From assembly GCF_022690685.1 (NCBI RefSeq), contig NZ_JALCYY010000005.1, positions 62,001-126,000 on the forward strand: a stretch of 64,000 nucleotides of DNA, written 5' to 3'. Numbering within the stretch: position 1 is the stretch's first letter; every line of letters starts with the position of its first letter. The DNA comes from Anaeromyxobacter terrae (lineage in GTDB: Bacteria > Myxococcota > Myxococcia > Myxococcales > Anaeromyxobacteraceae). Of this stretch, positions 24,828 through 37,467 are shown piece by piece. The notes under the pieces were generated by a model. The model was not told the origin of the DNA and did no database searches. It saw only the letters and a program-made list of their open reading frames with translations. A program made the translations under genes and the position numbers.

Positions 24828-25322
24828 ATGAAGAAGCTGATCGTTGCCGCGGTTCTTGCGTTGACTTGGCTTGCACCTGCGGTCGCACAGGCGCGCGAGG
24901 GGGGTTGCAGCCCGCTCGGGAGTTGGTCGACGCAGAAGCCGGGCGAAAAGATCGCCGACTTGCCGTGGATTGGCACTACGACCGGCCAGTCCAACTCGTC
25001 CGGAACGGTCGTCACCGACATCCCGATGTGGCCCAAGGACGAGGTCATCACCTGGGTCGCGAAAGTGACGATGAGGGGCGCCTGGAAACGGACCGGGGGC
25101 AACACGTTCACGTTCGTCCAGGAGGGCTGGGTCCCGGGCCCGGATGGAACGCCAATTCTGTTCGCCAGGAATGTCGGCAGCGAGACGCTCTCGGAAGACT
25201 GCAACACGGTTACGGTCGTGAGCACGATGCAGATATTCGACGCGGTGACGGGGGCATTCATCGCTGAGGCTCCCATCGAGCCTCCGATGGTCGGGTACAG
25301 GATCGTGGTGGAGGGCCAGTAG
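24828..25322 (+). CDS. Secreted hypothetical protein
   Basis: A 164-residue protein with a clear signal peptide (MKKLIVAAVLALTWLAPAVA, cleavage after AQA) and GGAGGG before the ATG. The mature part is beta-rich with two cysteines (GGCSPLG, SEDCNTV), probably a small beta-barrel or lipocalin-like domain; the name is a guess from strand pattern. Its codon use is less GC-biased than the neighbours, so it may be a recent acquisition. It is monocistronic with its own terminator. Confidence 0.65.
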   Translation: MKKLIVAAVLALTWLAPAVAQAREGGCSPLGSWSTQKPGEKIADLPWIGTTTGQSNSSGTVVTDIPMWPKDEVITWVAKVTMRGAWKRTGGNTFTFVQEGWVPGPDGTPILFARNVGSETLSEDCNTVTVVSTMQIFDAVTGAFIAEAPIEPPMVGYRIVVEGQ

Positions 25323-25349
25323 AAGCCCGCAACTCCCCACGGAGTCACC

Positions 25350-25385
25350 AGCCCCGCTGCCCTCGACGGCAGCGGGGCTGATGCT
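25350..25385 (+). terminator. Intrinsic terminator
   Basis: Perfect 12-bp stem AGCCCCGCTGCC / GGCAGCGGGGCT (25350-25361 and 25368-25379), 6-base loop, followed by GATGCTTTT. Confidence 0.85.
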
Positions 25386-25393
25386 TTTCAGGG

Positions 25394-25803
25394 TCACGCG
25401 CACAGCGCCCCTCCCCTGACGGCCGGCTGCATCAGGATGCTCTCCACGGTCCCCAGGAGGAGCGCCTTCGCGTTCAGCGGCATCTTCATCGCCGCCGCGT
25501 CGAGGTTCTCGATGACCACCAGGACGGCTTCGCGGCGGTAGGCCCGGCGGGTCGCAGGATCCAGCCGCCCGAGCGCTCGTGCGCTGCTCGCGCGCGTCAA
25601 TGCTGCGAGCCCTCTAACCGCGTCCCGGTTCACGCAGGCGACGGGATCTCGTCGCGGCGAGCGACGAACGCCGAGATCTCGCGAGCTCGCTCCGGGAGCG
25701 CCACCGCACGGAAGTCGCTGCAGGACACGTGGATCGTCGCCGCGACCGGACTGGTACGCGCCGTGCGAAGGAGCTCGCCGTCGGCCTTCTCGAAGGAGTG
25801 AAG
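25394..25803 (-). pseudogene. Unrecognised gene relic, two frames
   Basis: Two minus-strand frames with natural composition abut: one reads HSFEKADGELLRTARTS... to a stop at 25630, the other continues VNRDAVRGLAALTRASS... with REAVLVVIENLDAAAMKMPL to a stop at 25394. A single frameshift near 25630 would join them to a protein of about 130 residues, divergent from the efflux operon as its regulator would be. No helix-turn-helix is seen, so the family stays open. Confidence 0.35.
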
Positions 25804-25805
25804 CC

Positions 25806-26800
25806 ATGACGCGCAACCTGGCAGTGGTCCTGACGCTGGCGGTGCCCGCGGCGCTCGCCGAACGCGCTCCCGCCGCGGCATCGCCGCCCGCGCGCGTGCG
25901 CGTCGTGACGACCGCGCCCGCCCAGGGCGCGCGGTGGGTGGCGGGGAGCCTGGCGGCAGTGCGCCGCGCCGTCGTCTCGACGCGGACGGCGGCCTCGGTC
26001 CGTTCCGTGGAGGTGGAGGAGGGCTCCCGCGTCCGCCAGGGCGCGCTGCTCGTGCGGCTGTCGGACGACGAGGTGCGGGCGCAGCTCGCCGCGGCAGAGA
26101 CCGCGCGAGTGACCGCCGCCGCGCAAGCGCGCCGCATGGAGACGCTCGCGGCGCAGGGGGCCGCCACTCAGGTCGAGCGGGATCAGGCGCGGGCGCAGCG
26201 GGCCCAGGCCGAGGCTGCCGTGTCGGCCGCGCGGGCGGCCCTCGCCTACACCGAGATCCGCGCCCCGTTCGACGGCACGGTGCAGGCTCGCCGCGCCAGC
26301 GCCGGGGATCTGGTCGGCCCGGGCCAGCCCCTGCTCGAGCTGGAAGGGAGCGAGCTCGAGGTGGTGGCGAGCCTCTCCGACGAGGAGGCGCGCGGGATCG
26401 CGATCGGCCAGACCATCCGGTTCGAGGCCGGCACCGAGGCCGGGGCGTCGGAGGTCTCGGCCCTGGCCGTCGGCGGCGATCCGCTGTCCCACCGCCGGAC
26501 GCTGCGGGCCAGGGTGCACGAGGGCGGCGCAGCGCTGCGCAGCGGAACCTTCGCCCGCCTCGTGCTCCCGGCCGCCGAGGCGCCGGCTGGGGCCGTGTGG
26601 GTCCCGCGCAGCGCGCTCGTCGAGCGGGGCGATCTCACGGGCGTCTTCGTCGCGGCCGGAGGGCAGGCGCAGCTCCGCTGGCTCGCGCTCGGCGAGGGCG
26701 TTGGCGACCGCGTCCCGGTGCGCGCCGGTCTGGCTGCCGGTGAGGCGGTGATCGACTCTCCGGGCGCGCTGCGGGACGGCCAGCAGATCGAGGTGGAGCG

Positions 26801-26804
<4 letters not shown>
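25806..26804 (+). CDS. RND efflux periplasmic adaptor (membrane fusion protein)
   Basis: A 332-residue adaptor with a signal peptide (MTRNLAVVLTLAVPAALA). The lipoyl half-motif VRSVEVEEGSRVRQGALLVRL, an alpha-hairpin of heptads rich in Ala, Arg and Glu (about 95-145), the second half-motif YTEIRAPFDGTVQARRASAG and a beta-barrel domain follow in the usual order. It bridges the inner-membrane pump to an outer-membrane channel. The stop overlaps the pump start by four bases. No TolC-type gene is adjacent. Confidence 0.9.
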
Positions 26805-30145
<3,341 letters not shown>

Positions 30146-30340
30146 ACCTCGCGCGCGGCGGCGTGGGCCCGGGGGCGCGACGGAGCGCGACGGACTAGCT
30201 TTGACACGGAGTCGCGCGGTCCTGCGGCGAGGCGAGCAACGGCTCGGCGTGCCAGCGCAGCTCGATGCGCCCGCATACCTGCGAGGCTGTCCACGCGCGC
30301 AGGCGAGCGCTGGAAGAATGACGGGCACAGGGAGGATGCC

Positions 30341-30610
30341 ATGATGCGGAGGGTCGTCACGGTGCCAGACATGATCCTGATCGCCGGAACGCGCGTCGCG
30401 CTGGGCGCCGGGATCGGGTTGCTCCTTTCCAGGAGGCTCGGCGAAGGCGTGCGCGAGGGCGCGGGCTGGGCGCTCCTCGCGGTGGGAGCCCTGACGACCA
30501 TACCGCTGGTGATGAAGCTCCGGACCGCGACCCTCGACGAGGAGCGGGGGCGAATCGGCCCGGCGCCGGGCGAGCCGTCCGCCGCGACCGCTGTACACTC
30601 ACCGTCTTAG
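30341..30610 (+). CDS. Small two-helix membrane protein
   Basis: An 89-residue protein starting at ATG 30341 with GGGAGGATGCC upstream. Two hydrophobic segments (about 9-29 and 42-58) are separated by SRRLGEGVREGAG, and the tail is polar. Not recognised. It lies about 200 bases after the RND pump and may be its accessory, although the gap argues for its own promoter. Confidence 0.6.
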   Translation: MMRRVVTVPDMILIAGTRVALGAGIGLLLSRRLGEGVREGAGWALLAVGALTTIPLVMKLRTATLDEERGRIGPAPGEPSAATAVHSPS

Positions 30611-30681
30611 GGAGCTTCGCAACCTCGACCTGCTCGCGGATGTACGCGCAGACGCTGCGCTATCACTGCGCGGGAGGACCT

Positions 30682-31461
30682 CTAGAACGTCCCCGGATAC
30701 GCGCCGCCGTCGATGAGCAGGTTCTGGCCGGTGATGTAGCCCGCCTGCACGCTGCAGAGATAGGCGCAGGCGTCGCCGAACTCGGCGATCGTGCCGAACC
30801 GCCCGGCGGGGTTCGTCGCGGCGCGCGCGGCGCGCACCTCCTCGATCGGCTTCCCGGTCGTCCGGGCGCCGTGCTCGACGATCGAGCGGAGCCGGTCGGT
30901 GTCGAACGGGCCGGGGAGCAGGTTGTTGACCGTGACGCCGTGCCGGACGGTCTTGCGCGCGAGGCCTGCGACGAAGCCGGTGAGGCCCGTCCGCGCGCCG
31001 TTGGAGAGCCCGAGCTCGGGGATGGGCGCCTTCACCGCGCTCGAGGTCACGTTGACGATGCGGCCGAACCCCCGCGCGATCATCCCGTCGACGACGGCCC
31101 GGATCATGAGGATCGGCGCGATCATGTTGGCGTCGAGCGCTCGCATCCAGGCGTCGCGATCCCATTCCCGGAAGTCGCCCGGCGGGGGCCCCGCGGCGTT
31201 GTTGACCAGGATGTCCGGCGAGGGGCAGGCGGCGAGGGCGGCGCGCCGGCCCTCCTCGGTGGTGATGTCGCCGGCCACGGCCACGACCGTGACGCCGTAC
31301 GCGCCGCGGAGCTCCTGCGCCGTCGCCTCGAGCGCCTCCCTTCCCCGCGCGGTGAGGACGACGTTCACGCCCTCGCGCGCGAGCGAGGTCGCGCAGCCCT
31401 TGCCGAGCCCCTTCGACGCGGCGCACACGAGCGCCGTCCTGCCGCGGATGCCGAGGTCCAT
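30682..31461 (-). CDS. FabG-like short-chain dehydrogenase, active-site Tyr replaced
   Basis: A 259-residue SDR of classical length. The Rossmann motif is CAASKGLGKG, the NNAG motif is LVNNAAGPPP and the catalytic serine strand IVNVTSSAVKAP. Where YxxxK is expected the sequence is GLSNGARTGL, so Tyr and Lys are missing; a subgroup annotated as 3-oxoacyl-ACP reductase-like shares this LGLSN pattern. It may have a different catalysis or a non-catalytic role. It is divergent from fhs. Confidence 0.83.
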   Translation of the reverse strand: MDLGIRGRTALVCAASKGLGKGCATSLAREGVNVVLTARGREALEATAQELRGAYGVTVVAVAGDITTEEGRRAALAACPSPDILVNNAAGPPPGDFREWDRDAWMRALDANMIAPILMIRAVVDGMIARGFGRIVNVTSSAVKAPIPELGLSNGARTGLTGFVAGLARKTVRHGVTVNNLLPGPFDTDRLRSIVEHGARTTGKPIEEVRAARAATNPAGRFGTIAEFGDACAYLCSVQAGYITGQNLLIDGGAYPGTF

Positions 31462-31558
31462 GCCGCATATGTAGCGCACGCGCCGGGGCGATGGGCCGGA
31501 TCCGCGATCGGCGGTACGGTCGGGCCAGGTGGTTCGCGTGCGGGGCGGGGGGGGACGC

Positions 31559-33232
31559 ATGGCCGAGGAGGCGAGCGCGAGGATGGCGACGCCGCGACTC
31601 CGGCCGATCGTGGAGCTCGGTGCCGAGCTCGGGCTCGCGCCGGCCGACCTCGAGCCGTACGGACGCGACGTCGCGAAGATCGGCTGGGAGGCGATCGCCC
31701 GCGCGCGGGCCCGGCCCCGCGGCTCGCTCGTGCTCGTCACCGCCGTCACGCCGACCGCCGAGGGCGAGGGGAAGACCACGATCGCGATCGGCCTCGTGGA
31801 CGCGCTGCGCCGCCTCGGGGTCCGCGCGGTGGCGACGCTGCGACAGCCGTCGCTTGGGCCGGTCTTCGGGCGGAAGGGCTGCGGCAGCGGTGGCGGGCGC
31901 GCGCAGGTAGTGCCCGCGGAGCGCATGAACCTGCACCTCACCGGCGACTTCCACGCCGTGACCGCGGCGCACGACCTCCTCGCCGCGCTCGTGGACAACC
32001 ACCTCAACCACGGCAACGCGCTCGGGCTCGAGCCCGGCTCGATCGTCTGGCCGCGGGCGCTCGACGTGAACGACCGGGCGCTGCGCGACGTCGTGGTCGG
32101 GCTCGGCGGCCGGGCGAACGGTCCCGTGCGGGAGACCGCCTTCGTGATCACGGCGGCGTCGGAGGTGATGGCGGTGCTCGCGCTGGCCGGGGACGTCGGC
32201 GACCTGCGGGGCCGGCTCGGGCGGATCGTGGTCGGCCGCAGGAAGGACGGGAGCCCGGCCACGGCAGAGGATCTCCACGCCACGGGCGCGATGGCCGCCC
32301 TCCTCGTCGACGCCATGAAGCCGAACGTGCTGCAGACGCTCGAGGGCACGCCCGTGCTCGTGCACGCCGGTCCCTACGGCAACGTCTCGCAGGGCGCGAG
32401 CTCGGTCGTCGCCGATCGTGTCGCGCTGGGCCTCGCCGAGGTCGTGGTGACGGAGGCGGGCTTCGGGGCCGACCTGGGGGCCGAGAAGTTCTTCGACCTG
32501 AAGTGCCGGCAGAGCGGGCTCTGGCCCGCGGCGGCGGTGCTGGTGGCCACCGTCCGGGCGCTGAAGCGCCACGGGACCTCGACGCGCGCGCCGGACGAGG
32601 AGGACGTCGCGGCGGTGCGCCGAGGCGCCGAGAACCTCGCGCGCCATCTCGACATCCTGCGCGCGTTCGAGGTGCCCGTCGTGGTGGCGGTGAACGTTCA
32701 CGCGACCGACACCGCGGCGGAGCTCGACGCCGTGTGCGAGGCCGCCAAGGCGGAGGGGGCGGCCGCCGCGGTGGCGGCTCGGCCGTACGCGGAGGGCGGC
32801 GCGGGGGCCGTCGATCTCGCGCGGGCGGTGACCGTGACCGTCGCCGCCCGCGAGCGCGAGCAGCCCGTGCTGCTCTACCCGGACGCGTTGCCGCTCGCGG
32901 CCAAGATCGAGGCCATCGCGACGCGCGTCTACGGCGCGGCCGCGGTCGAGTACTCACACGCCGCGATGACGCAGATGGACGACGCGGAGCGGCTCGGCTT
33001 CGGGCGCCTGCCGGTGTGCGTGGCGAAGACGCACCTGTCGCTGTCGCACGATCCGCTGCTCGGGCCGAGCCCCCGCGGCTTCCGCTTCCCGGTGCGCGAG
33101 CTGCGGACCAACGCCGGCGCGGGGTTCGTCACGGCGGTCGCGGGCGACACGCAGCTCATGCCAGGCCTGCCGGCGCGGACGCGCGCGGAGTCGATCGACG
33201 TCGACGCGGACGGGCGCATCGTGGGGTTGTGA
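31559..33232 (+). CDS. fhs: Formate-tetrahydrofolate ligase
   Basis: A 557-residue enzyme of the normal length that makes 10-formyl-THF from formate, THF and ATP. ATG 31559 has a GGGGCGGGGGGGG stretch upstream; an earlier GTG is less likely. The ATP-binding TPTAEGEGKTTIAIGL, RQPSLGPVFG, HLTGDFHAVTAAHDLLAA and GFGADLGAEKFFDLKC are canonical. It feeds one-carbon units to purine synthesis (guaA/guaB are also in this window) or formate assimilation. Monocistronic. Confidence 0.97.
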   Translation: MAEEASARMATPRLRPIVELGAELGLAPADLEPYGRDVAKIGWEAIARARARPRGSLVLVTAVTPTAEGEGKTTIAIGLVDALRRLGVRAVATLRQPSLGPVFGRKGCGSGGGRAQVVPAERMNLHLTGDFHAVTAAHDLLAALVDNHLNHGNALGLEPGSIVWPRALDVNDRALRDVVVGLGGRANGPVRETAFVITAASEVMAVLALAGDVGDLRGRLGRIVVGRRKDGSPATAEDLHATGAMAALLVDAMKPNVLQTLEGTPVLVHAGPYGNVSQGASSVVADRVALGLAEVVVTEAGFGADLGAEKFFDLKCRQSGLWPAAAVLVATVRALKRHGTSTRAPDEEDVAAVRRGAENLARHLDILRAFEVPVVVAVNVHATDTAAELDAVCEAAKAEGAAAAVAARPYAEGGAGAVDLARAVTVTVAAREREQPVLLYPDALPLAAKIEAIATRVYGAAAVEYSHAAMTQMDDAERLGFGRLPVCVAKTHLSLSHDPLLGPSPRGFRFPVRELRTNAGAGFVTAVAGDTQLMPGLPARTRAESIDVDADGRIVGL

Positions 33233-33290
33233 GCGGCGCCCCGCTCACGAGACCGAGGCCGCGTCGCCGCGCGCTCCCCGCCCGCGCAGC

Positions 33291-33755
33291 CTAAGGCGTG
33301 CCGGCCGCTCCGGGGCCGGTCCGCCTGCGGAGCATTGTCGTCCCGGCCGCCCGGAACCCCAGCCGCTCGTAAAGCCGCCGCGCCCGGGCGTTCTCGGGCG
33401 AGACCCCCAGCGCGGTGGCGGCGAACGAGCCGAAGCGCCCGGCGTCGATCGCCCCGAAGAGCGCCGAGCCGAGCCCCTCGCCCCGCCCGTCGGGCCGCAC
33501 GTACAGCTCGTCCACCTCGCAGACCTCGCCTCCCATCCCGTTCGACCAGAACGGGACGAGGAATGCATAGCCGGCGACGTGGCCGCCCACCTCGGCGACG
33601 ACCGCTCGCCCCCGGCCCGGCTGGCGCTCGAACGCGGCGAGGGTCTCCCGGACCTGTCCGGCCTCGACCGACGCGAACCCGGGGTCCTCGCGGTACAGGG
33701 CGAGGCACATCGACACGATCTCCTCGCCGTCCTCGGGTCTCGCCTGGCGCCACAT
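33291..33755 (-). CDS. GNAT-family N-acetyltransferase
   Basis: A 154-residue acetyltransferase from ATG 33755 with AGGAGG nine bases upstream. VDELYVRPDGRGEGLGSALF contains the acetyl-CoA pyrophosphate-binding motif A (R/QxxGxG/A), and NARARRLYERLGFRAAG is motif B. It lies 22 bases short of convergent neighbours and 55 bases upstream of the aldo/keto reductase stop. Substrate unknown. Confidence 0.88.
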   Translation of the reverse strand: MWRQARPEDGEEIVSMCLALYREDPGFASVEAGQVRETLAAFERQPGRGRAVVAEVGGHVAGYAFLVPFWSNGMGGEVCEVDELYVRPDGRGEGLGSALFGAIDAGRFGSFAATALGVSPENARARRLYERLGFRAAGTTMLRRRTGPGAAGTP

Positions 33756-33809
33756 CGAGGGGCACCTCCTCGCCTCCTGTCTCGGCAACCGCTGGAACGT
33801 TACGCGCGA

Positions 33810-34988
33810 TTACTCTGGGTCGGGGTCCGCGACGAGTGCGGGTCGAGCGGGCGCCGGGCGGCGATACCTGGACTGAGCCTCCTCGAGCCGATCGGGGATG
33901 GCGATGGACTGAGGGCACATGGCCTCGCAGGCGGCGCAGCGGCTGCACCGATCGGCGCCCCCGCCCGACCTCACGACGAACGTGGAGTAGTGCCAGGCAC
34001 CCAGCGTCTTCGAGTCGAACATCCGCGCCGCGTTGTACGCGGAGAACGTCCCGGGGATGTCGACTCCGCTCGGGCAGGGCAGGCAGTAACCACAGGCGGT
34101 GCAGGGAACGGCCATGCGCGCCCGGTAGAACGCCTTCGCCTCGTCCACCCGGACGAGGTCGTCCGGGCCGAGCGGCGTGGCCGCGCGCGCGGAGGCCACG
34201 TTCTCACGGACCTGCTCGACGGAGCCCATCCCCGAGAGGACCGTGACGACGCCCGGGAGGCTCCAGACCCACCGCAGCGCCCAGCTCGCGGCGGACCATC
34301 CGCGTCCCGAGCGATCCCAGATCGCCTGGACGGCGGGCGGCACCCTGGCCAGCGAGCCGCCCCGGAGCGGCTCCATCACCACCACGCCGATCTTGCGCTC
34401 CGCCGCGTGGTGCAACCCGGCGAGCCCCGCCTGGAAGCGCTCGTCGAGGTAGTTGAGCTGGATCTGGCAGAACGTCCAGTCGTACGCACCCGCGATCTTC
34501 TGGAAGTCGTCCAGCGCGCCGTGGAAGGAGAACCCCAGGTGGCCGATGCGCCCGTCGGCGAGCGCGCGCTCGAGGTTCCGGGTCGCGCCGAGCCGCCGCA
34601 TCGCTGCCCACCGCTCCCCGTTCAGCGCGTGCAGCAGGTAGAAGTCGATCCGATCCGTCTGGAGCCGCTCGAGCTGTGCGTCGAGCAGCCTGTCGAAGTC
34701 CCCCTCGACCTCGACCTCCCAGACCGGGCACTTGGTGGCGAGCTGAACCTGCTGACGCCACCCGCCGCGGAGCGCCCTGCCCAGGAAAGGCTCGCTCTGG
34801 CCGGCGTGGTAGACCCACGCGGTGTCGAGGTAGTTCACGCCCGCGCGGATGGCCTCGTGGACCATGGCGGTGGCGGTCTCCTCGTCGATGGCAGCGGACT
34901 CGCCGCCAATGACCGGCAGGCGCATCGCGCCGAAGCCGAGGCTGGAGATGCGCAGGTCCGGGGACCTTGGAAAGGACCGGTATTGCAT
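33810..34988 (-). CDS. Aldo/keto reductase fused to a bacterial ferredoxin-type domain
   Basis: A 392-residue protein. Residues 1-300 are an aldo/keto reductase barrel with LGFGAMRLP, the catalytic set D/Y in YLDTAWVYHAGQSE, K in LATKCPVW and H in FYLLHALNG. The C-terminus has two cysteine clusters for [4Fe-4S]: CTACGYCLPCP and CSRCAACEAMCP. Such 4Fe-4S AKRs (family annotated as predicted oxidoreductase of the aldo/keto reductase type) probably pass electrons to or from ferredoxins. GGAG precedes ATG 34988. Confidence 0.92.
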   Translation of the reverse strand: MQYRSFPRSPDLRISSLGFGAMRLPVIGGESAAIDEETATAMVHEAIRAGVNYLDTAWVYHAGQSEPFLGRALRGGWRQQVQLATKCPVWEVEVEGDFDRLLDAQLERLQTDRIDFYLLHALNGERWAAMRRLGATRNLERALADGRIGHLGFSFHGALDDFQKIAGAYDWTFCQIQLNYLDERFQAGLAGLHHAAERKIGVVVMEPLRGGSLARVPPAVQAIWDRSGRGWSAASWALRWVWSLPGVVTVLSGMGSVEQVRENVASARAATPLGPDDLVRVDEAKAFYRARMAVPCTACGYCLPCPSGVDIPGTFSAYNAARMFDSKTLGAWHYSTFVVRSGGGADRCSRCAACEAMCPQSIAIPDRLEEAQSRYRRPAPARPALVADPDPE

Positions 34989-35358
34989 GGTGAGCTCCTG
35001 CGTGCGCGGCACCGTCCCTCGGGAAGCCGCGAAGGGCAAGCAGCATTCGATCAGCCCGGCGTCCGCCTCGACGTTCCGGTGCAGTCGTGCCTGAACAGCA
35101 CCGCCCAGCGCCTGGGCGGCGGGCGGCCCACCGCCTCGCGGCCCGAGGCCGGGGAGCATGGACACGCAGCCCGCGAGCGGCTAGAAGCTGACGCCCGCGC
35201 CGCCGGGGTGAGTCGAGCGAGCTCGGCCCAGGAGCGCGTCGCGCTCTCGGGCCCGTCGCAGGCCCCGCCGCCCACCACGCGCGGCCGGTCACCCGGTGTG
35301 GCCGGCCGCCCATTTCTGGCGACTCCGTCCGCTGACGCGGGGGATCGCAGGGTCTTGC
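34989..35358. other. Intergenic, no gene seen
   Basis: About 370 bases between divergent aldo/keto reductase and Hsp70-like genes. No good frame or promoter consensus found. Confidence 0.45.
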
Positions 35359-36648
35359 ATGTCCGAGCTGCCGACCGTCTACGCGATCGACTTCGGCACG
35401 AGCAACTCGCTCCTCGCCGCGGCGAGCCCGGAGCGGGTGTTCGACCCGGTGCCGCTCGATCTCGATGCGTCCGACCCGACGATCCTGCGGAGCATCCTCT
35501 GCTTCCCCGACGCGGGCGGCGTGTTCGTGGGCGCCGAGGCCCTTCGCCAGTTCATCGAGCACGGGGCGGAAGCCCGCCTGCTGCGCTCCATCAAGCACCA
35601 CCTCGGCTCGCGGTCCTTCCGCGGGACGATCATCCGCGGGCGTCTGGTCTCCGCGGAGGAGCTGGTCGCCTCTCTGCTGCGCCACATGCGCCTCCGCGCC
35701 GACGCGCACTTCGGGACGGAGGTCCGGCGCGCGCTCCTGGGCCGGCCGGTCCACTTCGACGGGGAGGACGACGCCTTCGCCGAGGGCCGGCTCCGCAAGG
35801 CGGCGGAGCTCGCGGGGTTCGAGGAGGTCCACTTCCTCCCCGAGCCGGTCGCGGCCGCGCGCGCGTTCGGCGCCGCGGCCGAGCGCGAGGAGCTGGCGCT
35901 GATCGGCGACTTCGGCGGTGGCACCTCCGACTTCACGGTGCTCCGCATCGGCGCCGCCAGGGCGCTCGAGCGCGGCGACGTGCTCGCCGTGGGCGGCGTG
36001 GCGGTCGCCGGCGACGCGCTCGACGCCTCGCTCATGCGCTCGCAGGTGAGCCGGCACTTCGGCGCCGAGGTCCAGTACCGGGCGCCCTTCGGGGCCAACG
36101 TCCTGCGGATGCCCCAGGGGATCGTGCAGCACCTCTGCTCGCCCGCGCACCTGTCGATCCTTCAGCGGCGCGACATCGCGAGCTTCCTCGCCGACGTGCG
36201 GCGGTGGGCGCTCTCCGAGGAGGATCGCCGCCGGATGGATCAGCTCAAGACCCTCGTGGAGGACACGCAGGGCTTTCAGCTTTTCGAGGCCATCGAGCGC
36301 GCGAAGCGCGTGCTCTCGACGAGGAAGGGCTCGGAGATCGTCTTCTCCTATCCCGGCATCGAGGTGCACGAGCCCGTCACGCGTGCGGGCTTCGAGGACG
36401 CGAGCCGCCGCGAGGTGGACGCCATCCTGGGCTGCCTCGACGAGACCGTGCGCGCGGCCGGCGTGGAGCCCGCCGACATCGGCGTCGTCTGCTGCACCGG
36501 AGGCACCGCGAAGGTCCCGCGGATCGCGGCCGAGATCCGGCGCCGGCTGCCGGCGGCGCGCATGGAGCAGTTCAAGGGGTTCCACTCGGTCGTGGAGGGG
36601 CTCGCGCGGGAGGCGCGGGAGGTCGCGCGCGGCCGGTCACTCCGTTGA
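35359..36648 (+). CDS. YegD-like Hsp70-family ATPase
   Basis: A 429-residue actin-fold ATPase without the Hsp70 substrate-binding domain. The phosphate 1 motif is YAIDFGTSNSLLA, the phosphate 2 motif LIGDFGGGTSDFTVL, and the adenosine motif VVCCTGGTAKVP. FLPEPVAAARAFGAAA is the connect region. It resembles E. coli YegD, whose role is unknown. It is one of two Hsp70-related genes in this window. Confidence 0.9.
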   Translation: MSELPTVYAIDFGTSNSLLAAASPERVFDPVPLDLDASDPTILRSILCFPDAGGVFVGAEALRQFIEHGAEARLLRSIKHHLGSRSFRGTIIRGRLVSAEELVASLLRHMRLRADAHFGTEVRRALLGRPVHFDGEDDAFAEGRLRKAAELAGFEEVHFLPEPVAAARAFGAAAEREELALIGDFGGGTSDFTVLRIGAARALERGDVLAVGGVAVAGDALDASLMRSQVSRHFGAEVQYRAPFGANVLRMPQGIVQHLCSPAHLSILQRRDIASFLADVRRWALSEEDRRRMDQLKTLVEDTQGFQLFEAIERAKRVLSTRKGSEIVFSYPGIEVHEPVTRAGFEDASRREVDAILGCLDETVRAAGVEPADIGVVCCTGGTAKVPRIAAEIRRRLPAARMEQFKGFHSVVEGLAREAREVARGRSLR

Positions 36649-36660
36649 CTCGAAGCGCGC

Positions 36661-37467
36661 TCAGGGTCCGGGCGCGTGCACCGTCGCCGCCGCGAACCGC
36701 GCGGCGATGCCGCGAAGCTCCTCCTCGTTCACGTCGGAGACGAGCGCATACGCGAGGCCCCCGTCGCGCCAGAGCACCACGTTGAAGCCCCGCGCCGACA
36801 CCTCACGGCCGCGCGCCGGCCCGAGCTGCCGAGCGCCCGTGTCCGGCCAGGGGAGCCCCTCGGGGCGGAAGACGAGCAGCGTCACGGCGTGGAGGCGCAG
36901 CGCATAGACGATCACCGCCGCCTTCCGATCGAAGACGTAGCCGACCGACCCACCTCGCAGCCGGAGCTCGCTCCCCTCCGGCGCCGGGACGACCGGCGCG
37001 AAGTCGAGCTTCCCCTCGAACCAAGGCTTCACCTGGTGCGTCCCACCGCTCTCGATCTCGACCGGGTGCTCGCTCGCGAGCACGCGCAGGTGATCGTTCA
37101 CGACCTCCGAGGTCAGGGTGGCGAGCTCGCTGCGCTGGCTCGAGCTCCGAGACAGGAGCACGCCGCCTGCGAGGAGCAGGAGTCCCGCCGCCATCGCCGG
37201 GGCGATGACGCGCGTCCATCGCCCCGGCTCGACGCGCGCCGACGCCGGTCGTCCCACGAGCAACCCGAGGCGTCGCTTGAAGGCGTTCGGCGCCGCGTAG
37301 CGCGGCAGCCGCTGCTCGAGCAGCTCGTCCAGGACGTGCTCCGCCCGCTCGGCGCTGCTGCAGGCCGCGCAGCCCTCGAGGTGAGCGCCGACGTCCCCGT
37401 TGAGCGCTGGATCGAGCCGGCGCTTGACGAAGTCGTGCAGGTGGATCTGGACGTCTTCGCAGTTCAT
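36661..37467 (-). CDS. Anti-sigma factor with zinc-finger domain
   Basis: A 268-residue protein. The N-terminal domain has HLEGCAAC, the HxxxCxxC zinc site of ZAS-type anti-sigma factors (about 29-36). One membrane helix (about 88-106, VIAPAMAAGLLLLAGGVLL) leads to a periplasmic domain. The ATG overlaps the stop of the ECF sigma gene by four bases, so it is co-translated and should hold that sigma factor inactive until an envelope signal arrives. Confidence 0.88.
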   Translation of the reverse strand: MNCEDVQIHLHDFVKRRLDPALNGDVGAHLEGCAACSSAERAEHVLDELLEQRLPRYAAPNAFKRRLGLLVGRPASARVEPGRWTRVIAPAMAAGLLLLAGGVLLSRSSSQRSELATLTSEVVNDHLRVLASEHPVEIESGGTHQVKPWFEGKLDFAPVVPAPEGSELRLRGGSVGYVFDRKAAVIVYALRLHAVTLLVFRPEGLPWPDTGARQLGPARGREVSARGFNVVLWRDGGLAYALVSDVNEEELRGIAARFAAATVHAPGP

